Notes under the pieces: generated by a model
Databases searched by the model: none
The model's input: the letters and a program-made list of their open reading frames with translations, nothing else
What the model was told of the DNA's origin: nothing
Program-made: the position numbers and the translations under genes
Part shown: piece by piece, positions 25,184 through 34,613 of the stretch
Numbering within the stretch: position 1 is the first letter of the stretch
How the letters are laid out: every line of letters begins with the position of its first letter
DNA from: Cavia porcellus
Taxonomy: Eukaryota > Chordata > Mammalia > Rodentia > Caviidae
Length of the DNA stretch: 64,000 bases
Reading direction: 5' to 3'
NCBI RefSeq assembly: GCF_034190915.1
Contig: NW_026947507.1
Span: 17,246,501 to 17,310,500, forward strand

Positions 25184-25411
25184 TTCTGCCCTCAAGGACA
25201 TATTTTTCCTCTCTACAATATATATGTAGTCCTTCATAAAGAAGCGTTTCATACGTGGGCTGACTGGTACCAGTGTTGGTCAATACCATCATTTGCACCT
25301 GACTTACACTGCTTTATTTTCTATCTCGTATCCAGTTAGTCAGGCATGACTCAAAACTGAGAACCAATATTATGATGATTATTGTCTCTGTGATTCCTGC
25401 ATGGATGGAGG

Positions 25412-25657
25412 CTAGACCTGGGGTTCCAATTGAACAGTGTGATAATAGAATTTTTCTTTTTTCTTTGCTTCTTGTTTAATTTGTCTAGGTTCTATGATCA
25501 CCCCTGAGTTGTTTGCATAGAAGCAATATTCTTCCCCTATTGCAGCACAGAATCCTCCCTGTTTCATGAAAAGTAAGTTAAATCCTCTTCTATTTTGTAG
25601 AATTATTTCTGCCAGAGAGTTCACCTGTTCATGAAGCTGTTTAATTATTTGCTTCAC
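25412..25657 (-). pseudogene. env: ERV env transmembrane subunit remnant
   Basis: An 81-residue open piece of a gammaretroviral transmembrane envelope subunit. It shows a heptad-like 'IIKQLHEQVNSLAEIIL' followed by 'QNRRGFNLLF', the position of the conserved heptad/immunosuppressive segment. Next is 'CAAIGEEYC', where the usual C-x6-CC disulphide motif has lost its middle Cys. The surface subunit upstream cannot be recognised: the interval 25,680-26,147 gives only broken frames, and the MaLR sits at the pol/env boundary. This is a degraded fragment with no coding capacity. Confidence 0.8.
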
Positions 25658-26147
25658 ACTCTGTTCTAGGGATATGAGTTATTGGGTGAAGCTTCTGGTG
25701 ACACAATTCAGAATGGGCAACTGCTCTTGTATTCATCCTAAGAATCTCAGCTATGCTTGTCCCCATCAGTACTGGTAAGACAGAGGCCCATCTGTGTCAT
25801 GTCTAGTGGTTAGCCAATGTGCATTGGTTCTTGGGTCCTCCCTGAATAGCTGTCACATTGGAGGTGAGCATTGTCCAGAGGCAAGGACCCATCTGAGTAA
25901 ATTTTTCTCTCTAATCTAGGCATTTGAGCAATCCATTAGTACAAAAACTATAACACTGAGGTGGTTCTTACTGCTCTGGTAAGAGGAATCCTGTAACTTG
26001 GTCTGGTTGTATGCAACCTAGTTGTTACCCAGTCCCACACAAAAATCTCTAGCTATAAACAGTCTCTATCATGAGTAAAGTTAGGTCCCAGGTGGTGATG
26101 ATTAATCTGCAATCATCCACTCCCCAGGTATCCTCTTCTTAACCCTA

Positions 26148-26489
26148 TGTCTTAATTACTGTATGCTCCTTGCTAAGACAAAATACCTAAAGCCCAAAGC
26201 TGGGAAAGAAAGGTTTATTTCTTACAGTTTTTGAAGGTTTCAGTCCACACTTAGTTGGTTCCAAGACAGGCGGGCATGGCTGGGCCAAAGTTCATGGTGG
26301 CTGCAAATAGCAAACAGGAACTAGCAAAGAGCAAGACCCACCTTCTTCCTGCCATTACATCACATCCTGCCTCCACCCCTATGTGGGTGTAGCACTGACA
26401 CCATCAATCCAAGCACTCGACAATGAACCAATGACAAATGCACAATGCAAACTCATGAGGCCTGGAGGCCACAGACATAAACCATGACA
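26148..26489 (-). repeat. MaLR 3' LTR
   Basis: A 342-bp LTR, colinear with the copy at 28,017-28,352 and only moderately diverged from it. The flanking purine-rich complement 'ttccacccct' (26,490-26,499) is the polypurine tract position. Confidence 0.9.
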
Positions 26490-28016
26490 TTCCACCCCTG
26501 GTCCCCAGGACTCATGTACATCCTTTATACAAAAGACATTTAGTCCACCTCCAAGAGTTGCCAAAGTCCTAAGTTTCAGCATTGCTGAACAGTCCAAATC
26601 CCAAGTCTCCTCCAAGATCCAGGGCAAACTCTTAACCCTAACCCCCTACACAAATGAAACAAGGTTAAACATTTCTGTAATGCAAAGGCACAAGATAAAC
26701 ATTACCATTCCAAAAGTTACAAACAGGGGAATATAAAGTATTGGAAACAAAGCAAGTCCAACATCCAGCAGGACAAATATTAAGTCCCAGAGTTCCATGC
26801 TCAGCATCTGAAGCAATATGGTGGCAACTCCAAAAGGCTTGGGTGATTCCACCTCTATGGCACTCCCAGGGATTTCAGCTCCTGCAGCTTTTCTCTTAAA
26901 TCTTCTCTGCTTGCTTTTTTCAGCTTTCCTTGGATCATCCATGTTCCTGTTCCTGGCTTTTCCAATCTTCTGGGGTCTCCACTGCACCCGTGGCTTCACC
27001 TTTATATCTTCACAAATTGCCCTCTCAGGGGCACACTGCTTAGCCTCCCAGGCCCTTTGCAATTGAGGTGGAAGCCATCTTACCCTCAGAATTCATGCCT
27101 TTTCCTTGCACCTAAAATCAGCACCTTGTGGATGCCACCAAGGTTTGCTGCTAGCTGAAGCAGTAGCCAGGCTTTTCTCTTTCTTGGCTGTAGGGGTCAG
27201 TTGCCTGGATAGCAGGGCTCTGTTTACCTGATTGTGTTGAAAAACTTATCTGTGTTGCCACCATTTTGGAACCTCATGTGGCCTCTGTCGTCATTCTGGA
27301 AACTCATGTGGCCTCTGTCGTCATTCTGGAGCATGGGACTCTGCAGCTTTTCCCTCTGAGCAAATTCTTTCACCTTTGAAATTAGGCTGCAGAGGGTGGG
27401 GACCCAAATCCTGGGATGCCCCAGGGCCATCTTTCTTATCTCTCTGTTTCTCCTCATTTATCAAAATCTCAACTCTGTCTTTACAATCCACAGCCCTCCT
27501 GGAATTTTCCTTCTGGCCAAACTCACAGCATTGTAAATTATCCTGCTGGGCTCTTTGCTCTTGATTTGAAACATATAGCTAGCTGAAAGCCCCCAACAAT
27601 AGCCATGCCACAACCTCAATGTTCGATTGCTTTTTAATTTCCTTTTCAAGATTAATCAGTCCATTGCCCTATGTCTCAGTCTCAGGCAAAGTCTCTGGGC
27701 ACAAGCAAAATGCTGATAGACTTTCTGCCAACCCATAACAAACATCATGGGCAGTCCAACAACCAATGCAGTCCTTCTTCCATGCAGAAACCTCCCAAGC
27801 CTGGGCTTTACCATGAGGCTTTCTATCAGCCTTATGATCTCCTGAGCTCTGACCAGAATCTCCTCTACAGAACAGCCTAAGCTGCTCCTGCTCTATGTAT
27901 CCAGGAGACATGTCCAAACCTTTCCAAACTCCGCTCACAAGCCATTTCCAAAGCCTCTTGAAAAACATGGTCAGGTATAGTCACAGCAAACGACCCCACT
28001 CCTTGGTACCAAATTC
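26490..28016 (-). mobile_element. MaLR internal region, non-coding
   Basis: The internal sequence between the two MaLR LTRs. It holds a 30-bp tandem duplication (27,271-27,330) and begins (minus sense) with a primer-site-like 'TGGTACCAAGGAGTGGGGTC' at 27,994-28,013, next to the 5' LTR. The stretch 26,690-26,810 aligns with 62,635-62,750 of the second element. The largest frames (26,646-27,062 and 27,669-27,968, minus) look like random open sequence rather than gag or pol. Confidence 0.85.
27271..27330. repeat. 30-bp tandem duplication in the MaLR internal region
   Basis: The units 27,271-27,300 and 27,301-27,330 differ at one base (acctcatgtg against aactcatgtg). A weaker third copy precedes them at about 27,251-27,270. 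Confidence 0.93.
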
Positions 28017-28352
28017 TGTCTTAGTTACTTTATGCTCGTCACTGAGACAAAATACCTGAAGCCCAAAGTTGGGAAAGGAAAGGTTTATTTCTTACAGTTT
28101 TTGGAGGTTTCAGTCCACACTTAGTTGGCTCCAAGACAGGTGAGCGTGGCTGGGCTGCAGTCCATGGCAGCTGCAAACAGGAACTAGCAAAGAGCAAGAC
28201 CCACCTTCTTCCTGCCATTACATCACATCCTGGCTCCACCCCTTTGTGGGTGTAGCACTGACACCATCAATCCAAGCACTAGACGATGAACCAATCACAA
28301 ATGCACAATGCAAATTCATTAGGCCTGGGGGCCACAGACATAAACCATGACA
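28017..28352 (-). repeat. MaLR 5' LTR
   Basis: A 336-bp LTR with TGTC...GACA termini, paired with 26,148-26,489. It contains the same 'ggtttatttcttacagttt' polyadenylation-end block and 'accatcaatccaagcacta' block as its partner. Confidence 0.9.
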
Positions 28353-28379
28353 CTCTAGTTAGGAAGTAATATGAAACCT

Positions 28380-29700
28380 GCAAGTTTTAATCGTGAGCAT
28401 TATTATCATGACCTCATGAGCACCTTCCCACTGTGGTTGAAGGGACTCTTCTTTCCAAAATTTAACTATGACACTGTTACTAGACCTGAACCTACGAGCA
28501 AAGAATGTATAGGAAGAGAGTGTTGCAGCGGTACTGCTTGTTGAAGATCCTTTAATGTTAGATGCAGTATTTTTGTTTGTTAATGCAAGTCTAAAGTTAC
28601 AATCTCTTGTAATTCTTTAAGTACTGGCATGAGTGGAGATCTCCCAAATGTTATCTTGAAAAAGATAACATCTCAGTATGGGATACACCATGAACTTAGG
28701 AGTGCAGCTGGAAGCATTATGACCCAATTAGCTCCTGTTTCTTGGCTGAGTTTTGCAGAGATCTTCTTTTGAGTCTGGTTTTGTCTCTCCTCCTGGCCCA
28801 AACTCTGAGGACACTAGGCCATATGTAACTTCCAGACAAGCCCTAGGACCTTTGACAGATCTTGTGTCACTCAACTCATAAAAATAGGTTCAGTATCTGC
28901 ACCCACCATTATGGGAGCCCATATTGGGATATAATTCGGTTCACCATGGCTCTAACCACTTCCGTATATACTTTAGTCCTAGTGGGAAGTGCCTCCACCC
29001 AACTCTAGTAGGTGCAGATCAAGACTCTAACAGGTACTTTTTATTTCCACTTCTGGGTTTTAGTTCAGTAAAGACAGTCTCAACATTCTCAATTGGCAAA
29101 GTCTCTTGCTTTAGGATGCGAATTGCTGTTGAGGTTTCACAACTGGGTTATTAGCAGTGCAGACTTTACAAAGAGCAGCTATTGAGGTATACAAGATACA
29201 AATGTTTGATACAAAGAAATAATGACTGAGCAAATTTGACATGGTTCCTTTCTCAGGTGGGTGCATCTACGATGTCTTGTATTATATAAAGTCCCAGAGC
29301 CTCAAGGAGTAAAACCTTCCCTCCCTACTTAACTTGCCACCCGTTCTTGTCTGTGACTCCTCTGTCTTTGCTTATTTAAGTTTATGTTTTCAATAATGAG
29401 ATGCCTTAAGCAAGGGGGCCTCTAAACTATGAGCCAAATGAGGCTCTTGGTCCAAGGCAACTAGTTTAGAAGCCCCGTCAGCTGCCTGCTGCCCTTAAGC
29501 CTCCATTGACTCATTCCTTTGATGTCTTAGATGGTGCCATCTTATAGCATAATTAGACAGTTTACCTCAGCTTCAAAATATCTTGGGAGTTTTTAATATC
29601 TTTTCCTCCTGCTGTCAAGAAAACTCTCTCTCTGTAGATGATTCCATGCACATGTAGAATAGCAACGTAACAAGAGAGTCACTATAGATGTTCACCTTTT
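28380..29700 (-). pseudogene. pol: ERV integrase domain remnant (pol 3' end)
   Basis: The retroviral integrase, which would insert the provirus. In one minus frame the catalytic core is readable: the second catalytic Asp lies in 'VGADTEPIF' (28,883-28,900) and the catalytic Glu in 'PQSLGQEERQNQ' (near 28,780-28,807). Exactly 35 residues separate them, the canonical D-35-E spacing. Two in-frame stops lie between them. The segment 'TGANWVIMLPAAL' follows. A C-terminal SH3-like piece, 'QPQWEGAHEV', lies at about 28,400-28,450. The N-terminal zinc-binding part (29.3-29.7 kb) is too decayed to outline. The MaLR inserted just past the pol 3' end. Confidence 0.8.
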
Positions 29701-29746
29701 TGGCTTACCCTTCCTCCAGAGCGCATGTGAGTGCTATTAGCTTGAC

Positions 29747-30037
29747 TCATTGTTCTGAAGTCCCAGTAGTCAATACCTTGGACCAGACCACTTGAACCAA
29801 GGTAATAACTTCTACCCATGCTCTTTGGACCTCATTGATTACCATGATGCTGCCATCAGAGAATAAAATCAAGTCAGGGTCCTGGAGGGAGGTGCCTTGT
29901 AGATATGGCTGAGTCAAATATGCCATCTTAACAACTTCAGCACAGTCATGCTCAGATGGCTCCAAAGAGGAGGGCAAAACTAAGGAAGCATTAATGACTT
30001 GACCGGTCCTAATGGTGAGTTTAGGGTCCTCTAACAA
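29747..30037 (-). pseudogene. pol: ERV RNase H domain remnant
   Basis: A 96-residue open piece covering the end of the RT connection ('LEPSEHDCAEVVKMAYLT') and the start of RNase H, with the first catalytic Asp in 'DLILFSDGS' (codons 29,846-29,863), then 'VVWSKVLTTGTSEQ'. The order and spacing match gammaretroviral pol. The remaining RNase H catalytic residues fall in broken sequence to the left. Confidence 0.82.
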
Positions 30038-30099
30038 GGCCCTTGATATTGGGCTAATCTAGTTCCTGAGAGTCACTTACCATCAGGCCCCCTTATCAA

Positions 30100-30905
30100 A
30101 GTCTTTACTATGTGTAGTACAAATACATTTAAAGTCTTTCCCAGAGTCAATTTGTCTGCTTCCTTTTCTAATATAGCTGTGGCAGTGGGTGGAACACAGG
30201 CAGGAGAGCCATCAGACTGACATTGGGTTCAGCCTTCTTGACAAACATGCCACAGGTCTCTTCCAAGGTACCAAAATTTGTGTTAGGAAACCCCAAACAA
30301 TGCCTTCTTTCTCATGAATGAATAACTGAAAAGGTTTTGTGATGCCAGGAAGTGCTAGGGCAGGGGTGCTTACAAGTTTTTCTTTCAAGTCCTCAAAGGC
30401 TATCTGTCACTCAAGACTGCATTCTAATGAGGTGGCATTCCCTCCTTTTAAGGTCTTGGGCAGAGGGTTGGTAATAGCTGCAAAATTAGGGATGCAAAGC
30501 TGACAGTGTGCAATATTCACCAAGAACTTGCTCAATTGCTTCTTGGTAGCAGGTACACCCAGGCCCTGGATGGCCCTGATCCATGAAATCAGCAGGACCC
30601 ATATCCATCATTCAGCACAAACACCAGAAATTTAAGAATCTGCATACAAATTTGAGCATTTTTCTTCAAAACCAGATATCCCTTTTTCTGGAGCAGTCCC
30701 AGAAACGTCAGCAGCAAAAAGAAAGTAGTTTATATAGTGTAATAGGGAGATTTCAGAGATATCTTGGCTGAAAGGTACAAGATCTCTGGACAAGGCGTTC
30801 TCAAATATGTTGGTGAATTCTTGAATCCCTGGAGGAAACTTGTCCAGCTTAACTGAAATTTTCATCCCTCCTTGGGGTTCCTCATACTCAAAAACAAATA
30901 TTTCT
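30100..30905 (-). pseudogene. pol: ERV reverse transcriptase remnant
   Basis: The RT palm through connection. 'IFVFEYEEPQGG' begins at about 30,905, and 'KFPPGIQEFTNIFENALSRD' follows. The catalytic YxDD box reads YINY (codons 30,725-30,736), so both catalytic Asp residues are lost. A thumb/connection piece with 'KFLVNIAHCQLCIPNFAAI' lies near 30,470-30,535. The fingers are missing: the protease remnant ends about 75 bp before this segment starts. The enzyme cannot be active. Confidence 0.82.
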
Positions 30906-30959
30906 TGGGAACCTGGCTTCTTGTTTTCCAAAATGGACTTGTTGAAGCTTGAAAAATGA

Positions 30960-31080
30960 ATAAAAACAGTTTTTGCAAGTTGCCCCCTGTACATTTATTT
31001 TCTTGCTTAGAGTGGGGCCACTGGCTGAGTAACTACTGATATGTCAGCTCCCATATCCACTAGGAATTGAATAACATTCC
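30960..31080 (-). pseudogene. pro: ERV protease N-terminal remnant
   Basis: A minus-frame 'IQFLVDMGADISVVTQPVAP' segment (codons of the active-site triplet and following Ala at 31,046-31,057) is the retroviral aspartic protease active site, with DTG changed to DMG. A 'VQGAT' piece (30,978-30,992) follows in the expected order. The rest of the protease and the RT fingers are deleted. It lies directly between gag and RT, as in gammaretroviruses. Confidence 0.8.
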
Positions 31081-31199
31081 CCCCACAGCTGTGACGAACA
31101 TGGGTTCCCTGGGGCCAAGAGACAGAGACCCATGAACTCATCAGTCTGAAACTTCACCTGCATCTACCATAAGCACTTCCTATTTCTCTTTCTTTAGCA

Positions 31200-32480
31200 G
31201 CTTTGGACACACACTTAAGTTGTTCCATCTCCTAACAACAGGCACACTAGTTTGGGTCCAGTGGAACATGTCTCCTTCTTGTTAGGACTGACTCCCAACC
31301 CTTTTCGTACTCCCTGACCCTGCCTGTGCTTCCTTCTTAGGAGCTGCTAGCACTACCCTAGTCTGTTCCTCCTGGGCTTTCCATTTTCTGTCCTCTGCAT
31401 GATCATAAACCTTTTGAGCCACATCTACTGACTTTAGTCACTTCACCAAATCCAACCTCTACAGCTTATGGTGAATGTCAGGCACTGACTGAGAACAAAA
31501 GACATGTTCACCCTGCAAGTATTACCAGTCCTTCCAGCATTTCCAATTTAGCACTTCCTGGGGCAGTGCACATATCAGGCTACCTATAAACTTTCTGTGG
31601 TACTCCTGGACCTTTACATTTTACACAATCTTCTGCCTGTTTCTATATTCTCTCTCTCTCCTCTGAGGTAAATAAAGTATAAAGAAATTGCTCAAGATCA
31701 ATCCAGTTGGTGTGGTGAGTCTTATATGCTGATTCCACCAAATTAAGCAGTGCGTGGCTTCTCAGAGAATGGAAGATTTTGAGTTTTCCAGTTGTATAGG
31801 TCACAAAAGCTAAAGGAGATATATACAAAAATTGCCTGAATTATCCCTCCAAGTCCTGGCACCACTGCTTCCTGGAGAGCCAAAACAGAAACTGGGCAGG
31901 AGACTGATACTTCCTCCAAATCAGGCAGTGCATTTTTATCTGCTGCCATAGGCCTGCATCCCCACTCAGTGGAACTCAGTGTCCTGAAAATCAGGTTCCA
32001 CGTTCTCTGGTGCAGATTCCTGGAGGGGAGAATAATGAGATGCCTTAACAAGGTGGAGGTGGAGGTGATGAGAAAGGAGTCAAGGGCTCCTCCTCTGAGA
32101 AAAGGGGCAATACAGGCATTTTTTGCATTAGAAGGTTTCTCCTGAATTACCAGCGCTTGTCTGGGAAGGCACAAACATACATTTTCAGCAAGGGAATGGA
32201 CACTTGAACCATTCAAACCCAGGAATCAATATACAGAAACTCATCTAGATGCCCTGGATTTTTAGTAACTATATTCCACAACCTGTTGGAGGTCAGAAAG
32301 TCCAGTGTTCCCTCTGCTGGCCACCCAACCTTAAGGGCGGGCTATTTTGATTCTCAAAGTGTCTGGAGTTTACTTTCCCACCTATTAACCCTCTAATCTC
32401 CATCACATTTTAATTTATCAAACTTGCTAGGCATGCATTCCAGTACGTTTGGCTTACTGCCAGTTGGTCACATTGTGACC
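31200..32480 (-). pseudogene. gag: ERV gag remnant (matrix and capsid)
   Basis: Gag would build the virion core. A matrix C-terminal piece with 'KVGWPAEGTLDFL' and 'PGHLDEFLYIDSW' lies at about 32,215-32,340. A long frame (31,743-32,216) spans a p12-like region into capsid, ending 'CDLYNWKTQNLPFSEKPR'. After a frameshift, capsid continues in 31,643-31,828 with 'LLNLVESAYKTHHTNWIDL' and 'LFTSEERERI'. Later capsid pieces run to about 31,450 with stops. The nucleocapsid zinc knuckle is not clearly readable. The order and motifs are gammaretrovirus-like. Confidence 0.82.
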
Positions 32481-32833
32481 ACTTTTAACAAACCTGTGAT
32501 TCCATAACTTGTCTCTACCAGTTCTCTCCCCCTTCCCTTCCTTTCTCTGCCAGCCTGGCTAGAAACAAAAGCAGAATTTAAGGCTAGAAAGCTTGAAAGT
32601 ATGGCAACAGTCACCACTACTAGTGTTTGGTGAAAAACAATGCACTTGACACAGAGACAAACAAAGAACAGATATCCCAGGACAAACAGTTACTCCAACT
32701 TCAATATTTGGAACAAACTCAGGGAAAGTTCCCTGAAAAAATAGGCAAAAACCCCATGACATATTGTGTGTGGAACTCTTTCCAGGTTCAAAAATCAACC
32801 AAGTGCTTACATGGAACAAAACAATTTTCTGTG

Positions 32834-32935
32834 CCAGGGATATAGCTGAGTGACACAATGCCTGCCTGGCAAGCACAAGGTCATTAGTTTGATTCCTGGT
32901 ACCAAAAAACCCCAAAAGATACAACAACAAAAAAA
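32834..32935 (+). mobile_element. ID-type SINE inserted in the ERV leader
   Basis: A plus-strand ID SINE: 'gccagggatatagctgagtg' (A-box region), 'tgcctgcctggcaagcac', B box 'agtttgattcctgg', then an A-rich tail interrupted by CCCC and GATACAAC. It lies between the 5' LTR and gag of the ERV, opposite in orientation to the provirus. The minus-strand open frame over it is a shadow. Confidence 0.85.
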
Positions 32936-33155
32936 CTATAAAATTCCTGAGTAAGTTGTGTGCTATTTTCCTAACTAAGAAACTAAAATCAAATTAGAAG
33001 TGCTTACTTTCGTCAGGGGTAGGTACTCAGTTGTTTGGGTCTAGTGTCTGTAGGTGTCTGTTCCTTCCGTTGCCAGGACACCTTGCTGTCCAGTGGACAG
33101 TTACTAGGCAATGAGGCACTGGGATCCCTACAAAGGAGAGTGTTCTATGGGTAAA

Positions 33156-33173
33156 TCTCACTGGGAATCTCCA
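33156..33173 (-). promoter_or_regulatory. ERV primer binding site, tRNA-Gln-like
   Basis: On the minus strand, two bases after the 5' LTR end (33,176), the sequence reads TGGAGATTCCCAGTGAGA. By memory it is close to the primer site complementary to tRNA-Gln used by some rodent class I ERVs, with a few differences. The location is exactly where the minus-strand primer site should be, which supports the LTR boundary. Confidence 0.65.
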
Positions 33174-33175
33174 AA

Positions 33176-34571
33176 TGTTATGGCATGCTCAAGAAATTTA
33201 CCCACAGAGCACTGAGATTCAAGAAACAAGTGAGGTTTATTAAAACTGCAGAGGTCAGTCAACTGAGGTTACTGAAACTGATAGCCACTGACTAGCTGGC
33301 TGCAGTTCATTGTTTTCTTTTTTTTTAATGTGCCCCTGTATGAGTTTAGAAGGTTGAAGTGTGTCAACTTAACACCAGGTGAATTACATCAGCAAGATGC
33401 TGAGTGTAGATGGCCCACATGAGGAAAGTTGCCAGCATAAATAGAGATATGGAGGGCAAGAGCTGGGCATTGTAGCTTTTCCTAAGAATTGATATTTCAA
33501 GCCATTGGTTCTCCTGGAGGATCTTGTAAGAGTCCCCCATAGGAGTTTGGCCATTCTCATGAGGAGAGCTCAGGACCTTGTTCGTGAGAGTGCCGGTGGT
33601 TCACTTTGGAGGAGCTCTGCTCCTTACACTGAGCATTGTTTTCTGGCTTTAGAAGGGAAGATGTGTGCTGTTTAATCCCAGGAGAAGCTTGTCACACTGG
33701 CTTTTTGGCATGTACTTGACTTTTCTTATTGTTGGAGGAGCTCGGAATCTCCTTGTCACTGGAGATGGCTGCAGTACATTTCAGGACAGCATTGGTGCTT
33801 ATTCTGAGTGTGACTTCTTGGCTCCTGTGTAGAATTCTCAACCTATTGGCCCAGCTCCTTCATCCCACTGGCATAGAATTTCCAGCTTCCATAACTGATC
33901 TTTGGGCCTTCCCAGTGCAGATATGTAAAACAGACTGTCATGAATTCTTGTTTTGGACTCTAGACCATCAGTTGGACTAGTGGGAGGTATTGTCAAGGGC
34001 TCTAGGTCTTCATCTGAAATCATGCAGGACATTGCTGTGGGATCCAGGCTCTTGGCTTAATATTCTATATCTTTAGTGTTGTTGACAGAATTCCTGCACT
34101 TTTTTGTGTGTAACTCTGGGTGATTATCATAAAATGTTATTATTGATTCTATGTCTTGATTGTAGTTATTCTCCTCACTACCCATGACTGCAACAGTTAC
34201 CATGCATAACACCTTTTTTGCATAGTAAAAGTGCATATTCAAAAGCACTTTGGAATATTACAAGGTCTTCTTACACATCTGGTTAATTGACACAGATGTT
34301 GGCTACAGACAGTTAGTTTGCCCTGATATAAACCAGTTTGTTCCCCTGTTGTAGTTTTTATGGACAATTAAGAGAAAGGAGGAGGTCTTTTGGGATTTGG
34401 CCAAAGTTTACTTGTTATTTGAAGTATAACTGCTAAGTAAGCATCTAAACTATAATCTACAGACCATAAAATAAGTGAAGTTTTCAAGGCCAGAGTTTGA
34501 GGAATTTCAAAGGGAGAAAAGGAAGAAGAAAATGAAAACAAATAGTGGTGGGGATTATGGATGATTTCACA
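33176..34571 (-). repeat. ERV 5' LTR, split by an insertion
   Basis: The partner of the LTR at 24,651-25,183. Its two ends (33,176-33,351 and about 34,192-34,571) align with that copy, including the AATAAA signal (33,236-33,241, minus). About 840 bp of unrelated sequence lies between them. The outer end TGTGA at 34,571 abuts an (AT)n run. Confidence 0.87.
33352..34191. mobile_element. Unidentified insertion of about 840 bp in the ERV 5' LTR
   Basis: Comparing the two ERV LTRs shows extra sequence between 'gtttagaaggt' and 'gttaccatgcataac'. It starts 'tgaagtgtgtcaacttaaca' and ends 'catgactgcaaca', a possible TG...CA terminus pair, so it may be a solo LTR of another family. The opening resembles the 'tgtgtcaacttgac' start of some MaLR LTRs, but I cannot place it firmly. 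Open frames inside it (33,729-33,980 plus, 33,838-34,032 minus) show no family resemblance. The edges are accurate to a few bases. Confidence 0.6.
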
Positions 34572-34576
34572 GTTTT

Positions 34577-34579
<3 letters not shown>

Positions 34580-34610
<31 letters not shown>
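34580..34610. repeat. (AT)n microsatellite
   Basis: An uninterrupted alternating AT run of about 31 bp at the outer edge of the ERV. Confidence 0.95.

Positions 34611-34611
<1 letters not shown>

Positions 34612-34613
<2 letters not shown>

Larger units (their letters stand above)
26148..28352 (-). mobile_element. Complete MaLR-type element nested in the ERV
   Basis: A minus-strand ERVL-MaLR-type retrotransposon of 2,205 bp. Two LTRs (26,148-26,489 and 28,017-28,352) flank a non-coding internal region of about 1.5 kb. The termini are TGTC...GACA. The flanking pentamers are CCCTA (26,143-26,147) and CTCTA (28,353-28,357), a 5-bp target duplication with one change. The internal part is closely related to the element at 62.1-64.0 kb. 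Such elements are non-autonomous and move using ERVL proteins. Open frames inside it resemble no retroviral protein. Confidence 0.9.
24651..34571 (-). mobile_element. Gammaretrovirus-like (class I) endogenous retrovirus, nested and broken
   Basis: A minus-strand provirus of about 9.9 kb including later insertions. Paired LTRs (24,651-25,183 and 33,176-34,571) share a long alignable sequence. Between them, in minus order, lie a tRNA-Gln-like primer site, gag, protease, RT, RNase H, integrase and env-TM remnants. A complete MaLR element is nested at 26,148-28,352, an ID SINE lies at about 32.84 kb, and about 840 bp is inserted in the 5' LTR. All reading frames hold stops and frameshifts, and pol has an internal deletion. 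Flanking tetranucleotides (cttt at the left edge, gttt at the right) are a possible decayed 4-bp target duplication. It is non-functional. Confidence 0.93.

Noticed and set aside
26646..27062. 138-residue minus-strand frame with a hydrophobic C-terminus, suggestive of a membrane protein
   Set aside because: It lies in the non-coding internal part of a MaLR element, and the homologous region at 62.6-62.9 kb reads differently. The hydrophobic stretch is a by-product of the repeat sequence.
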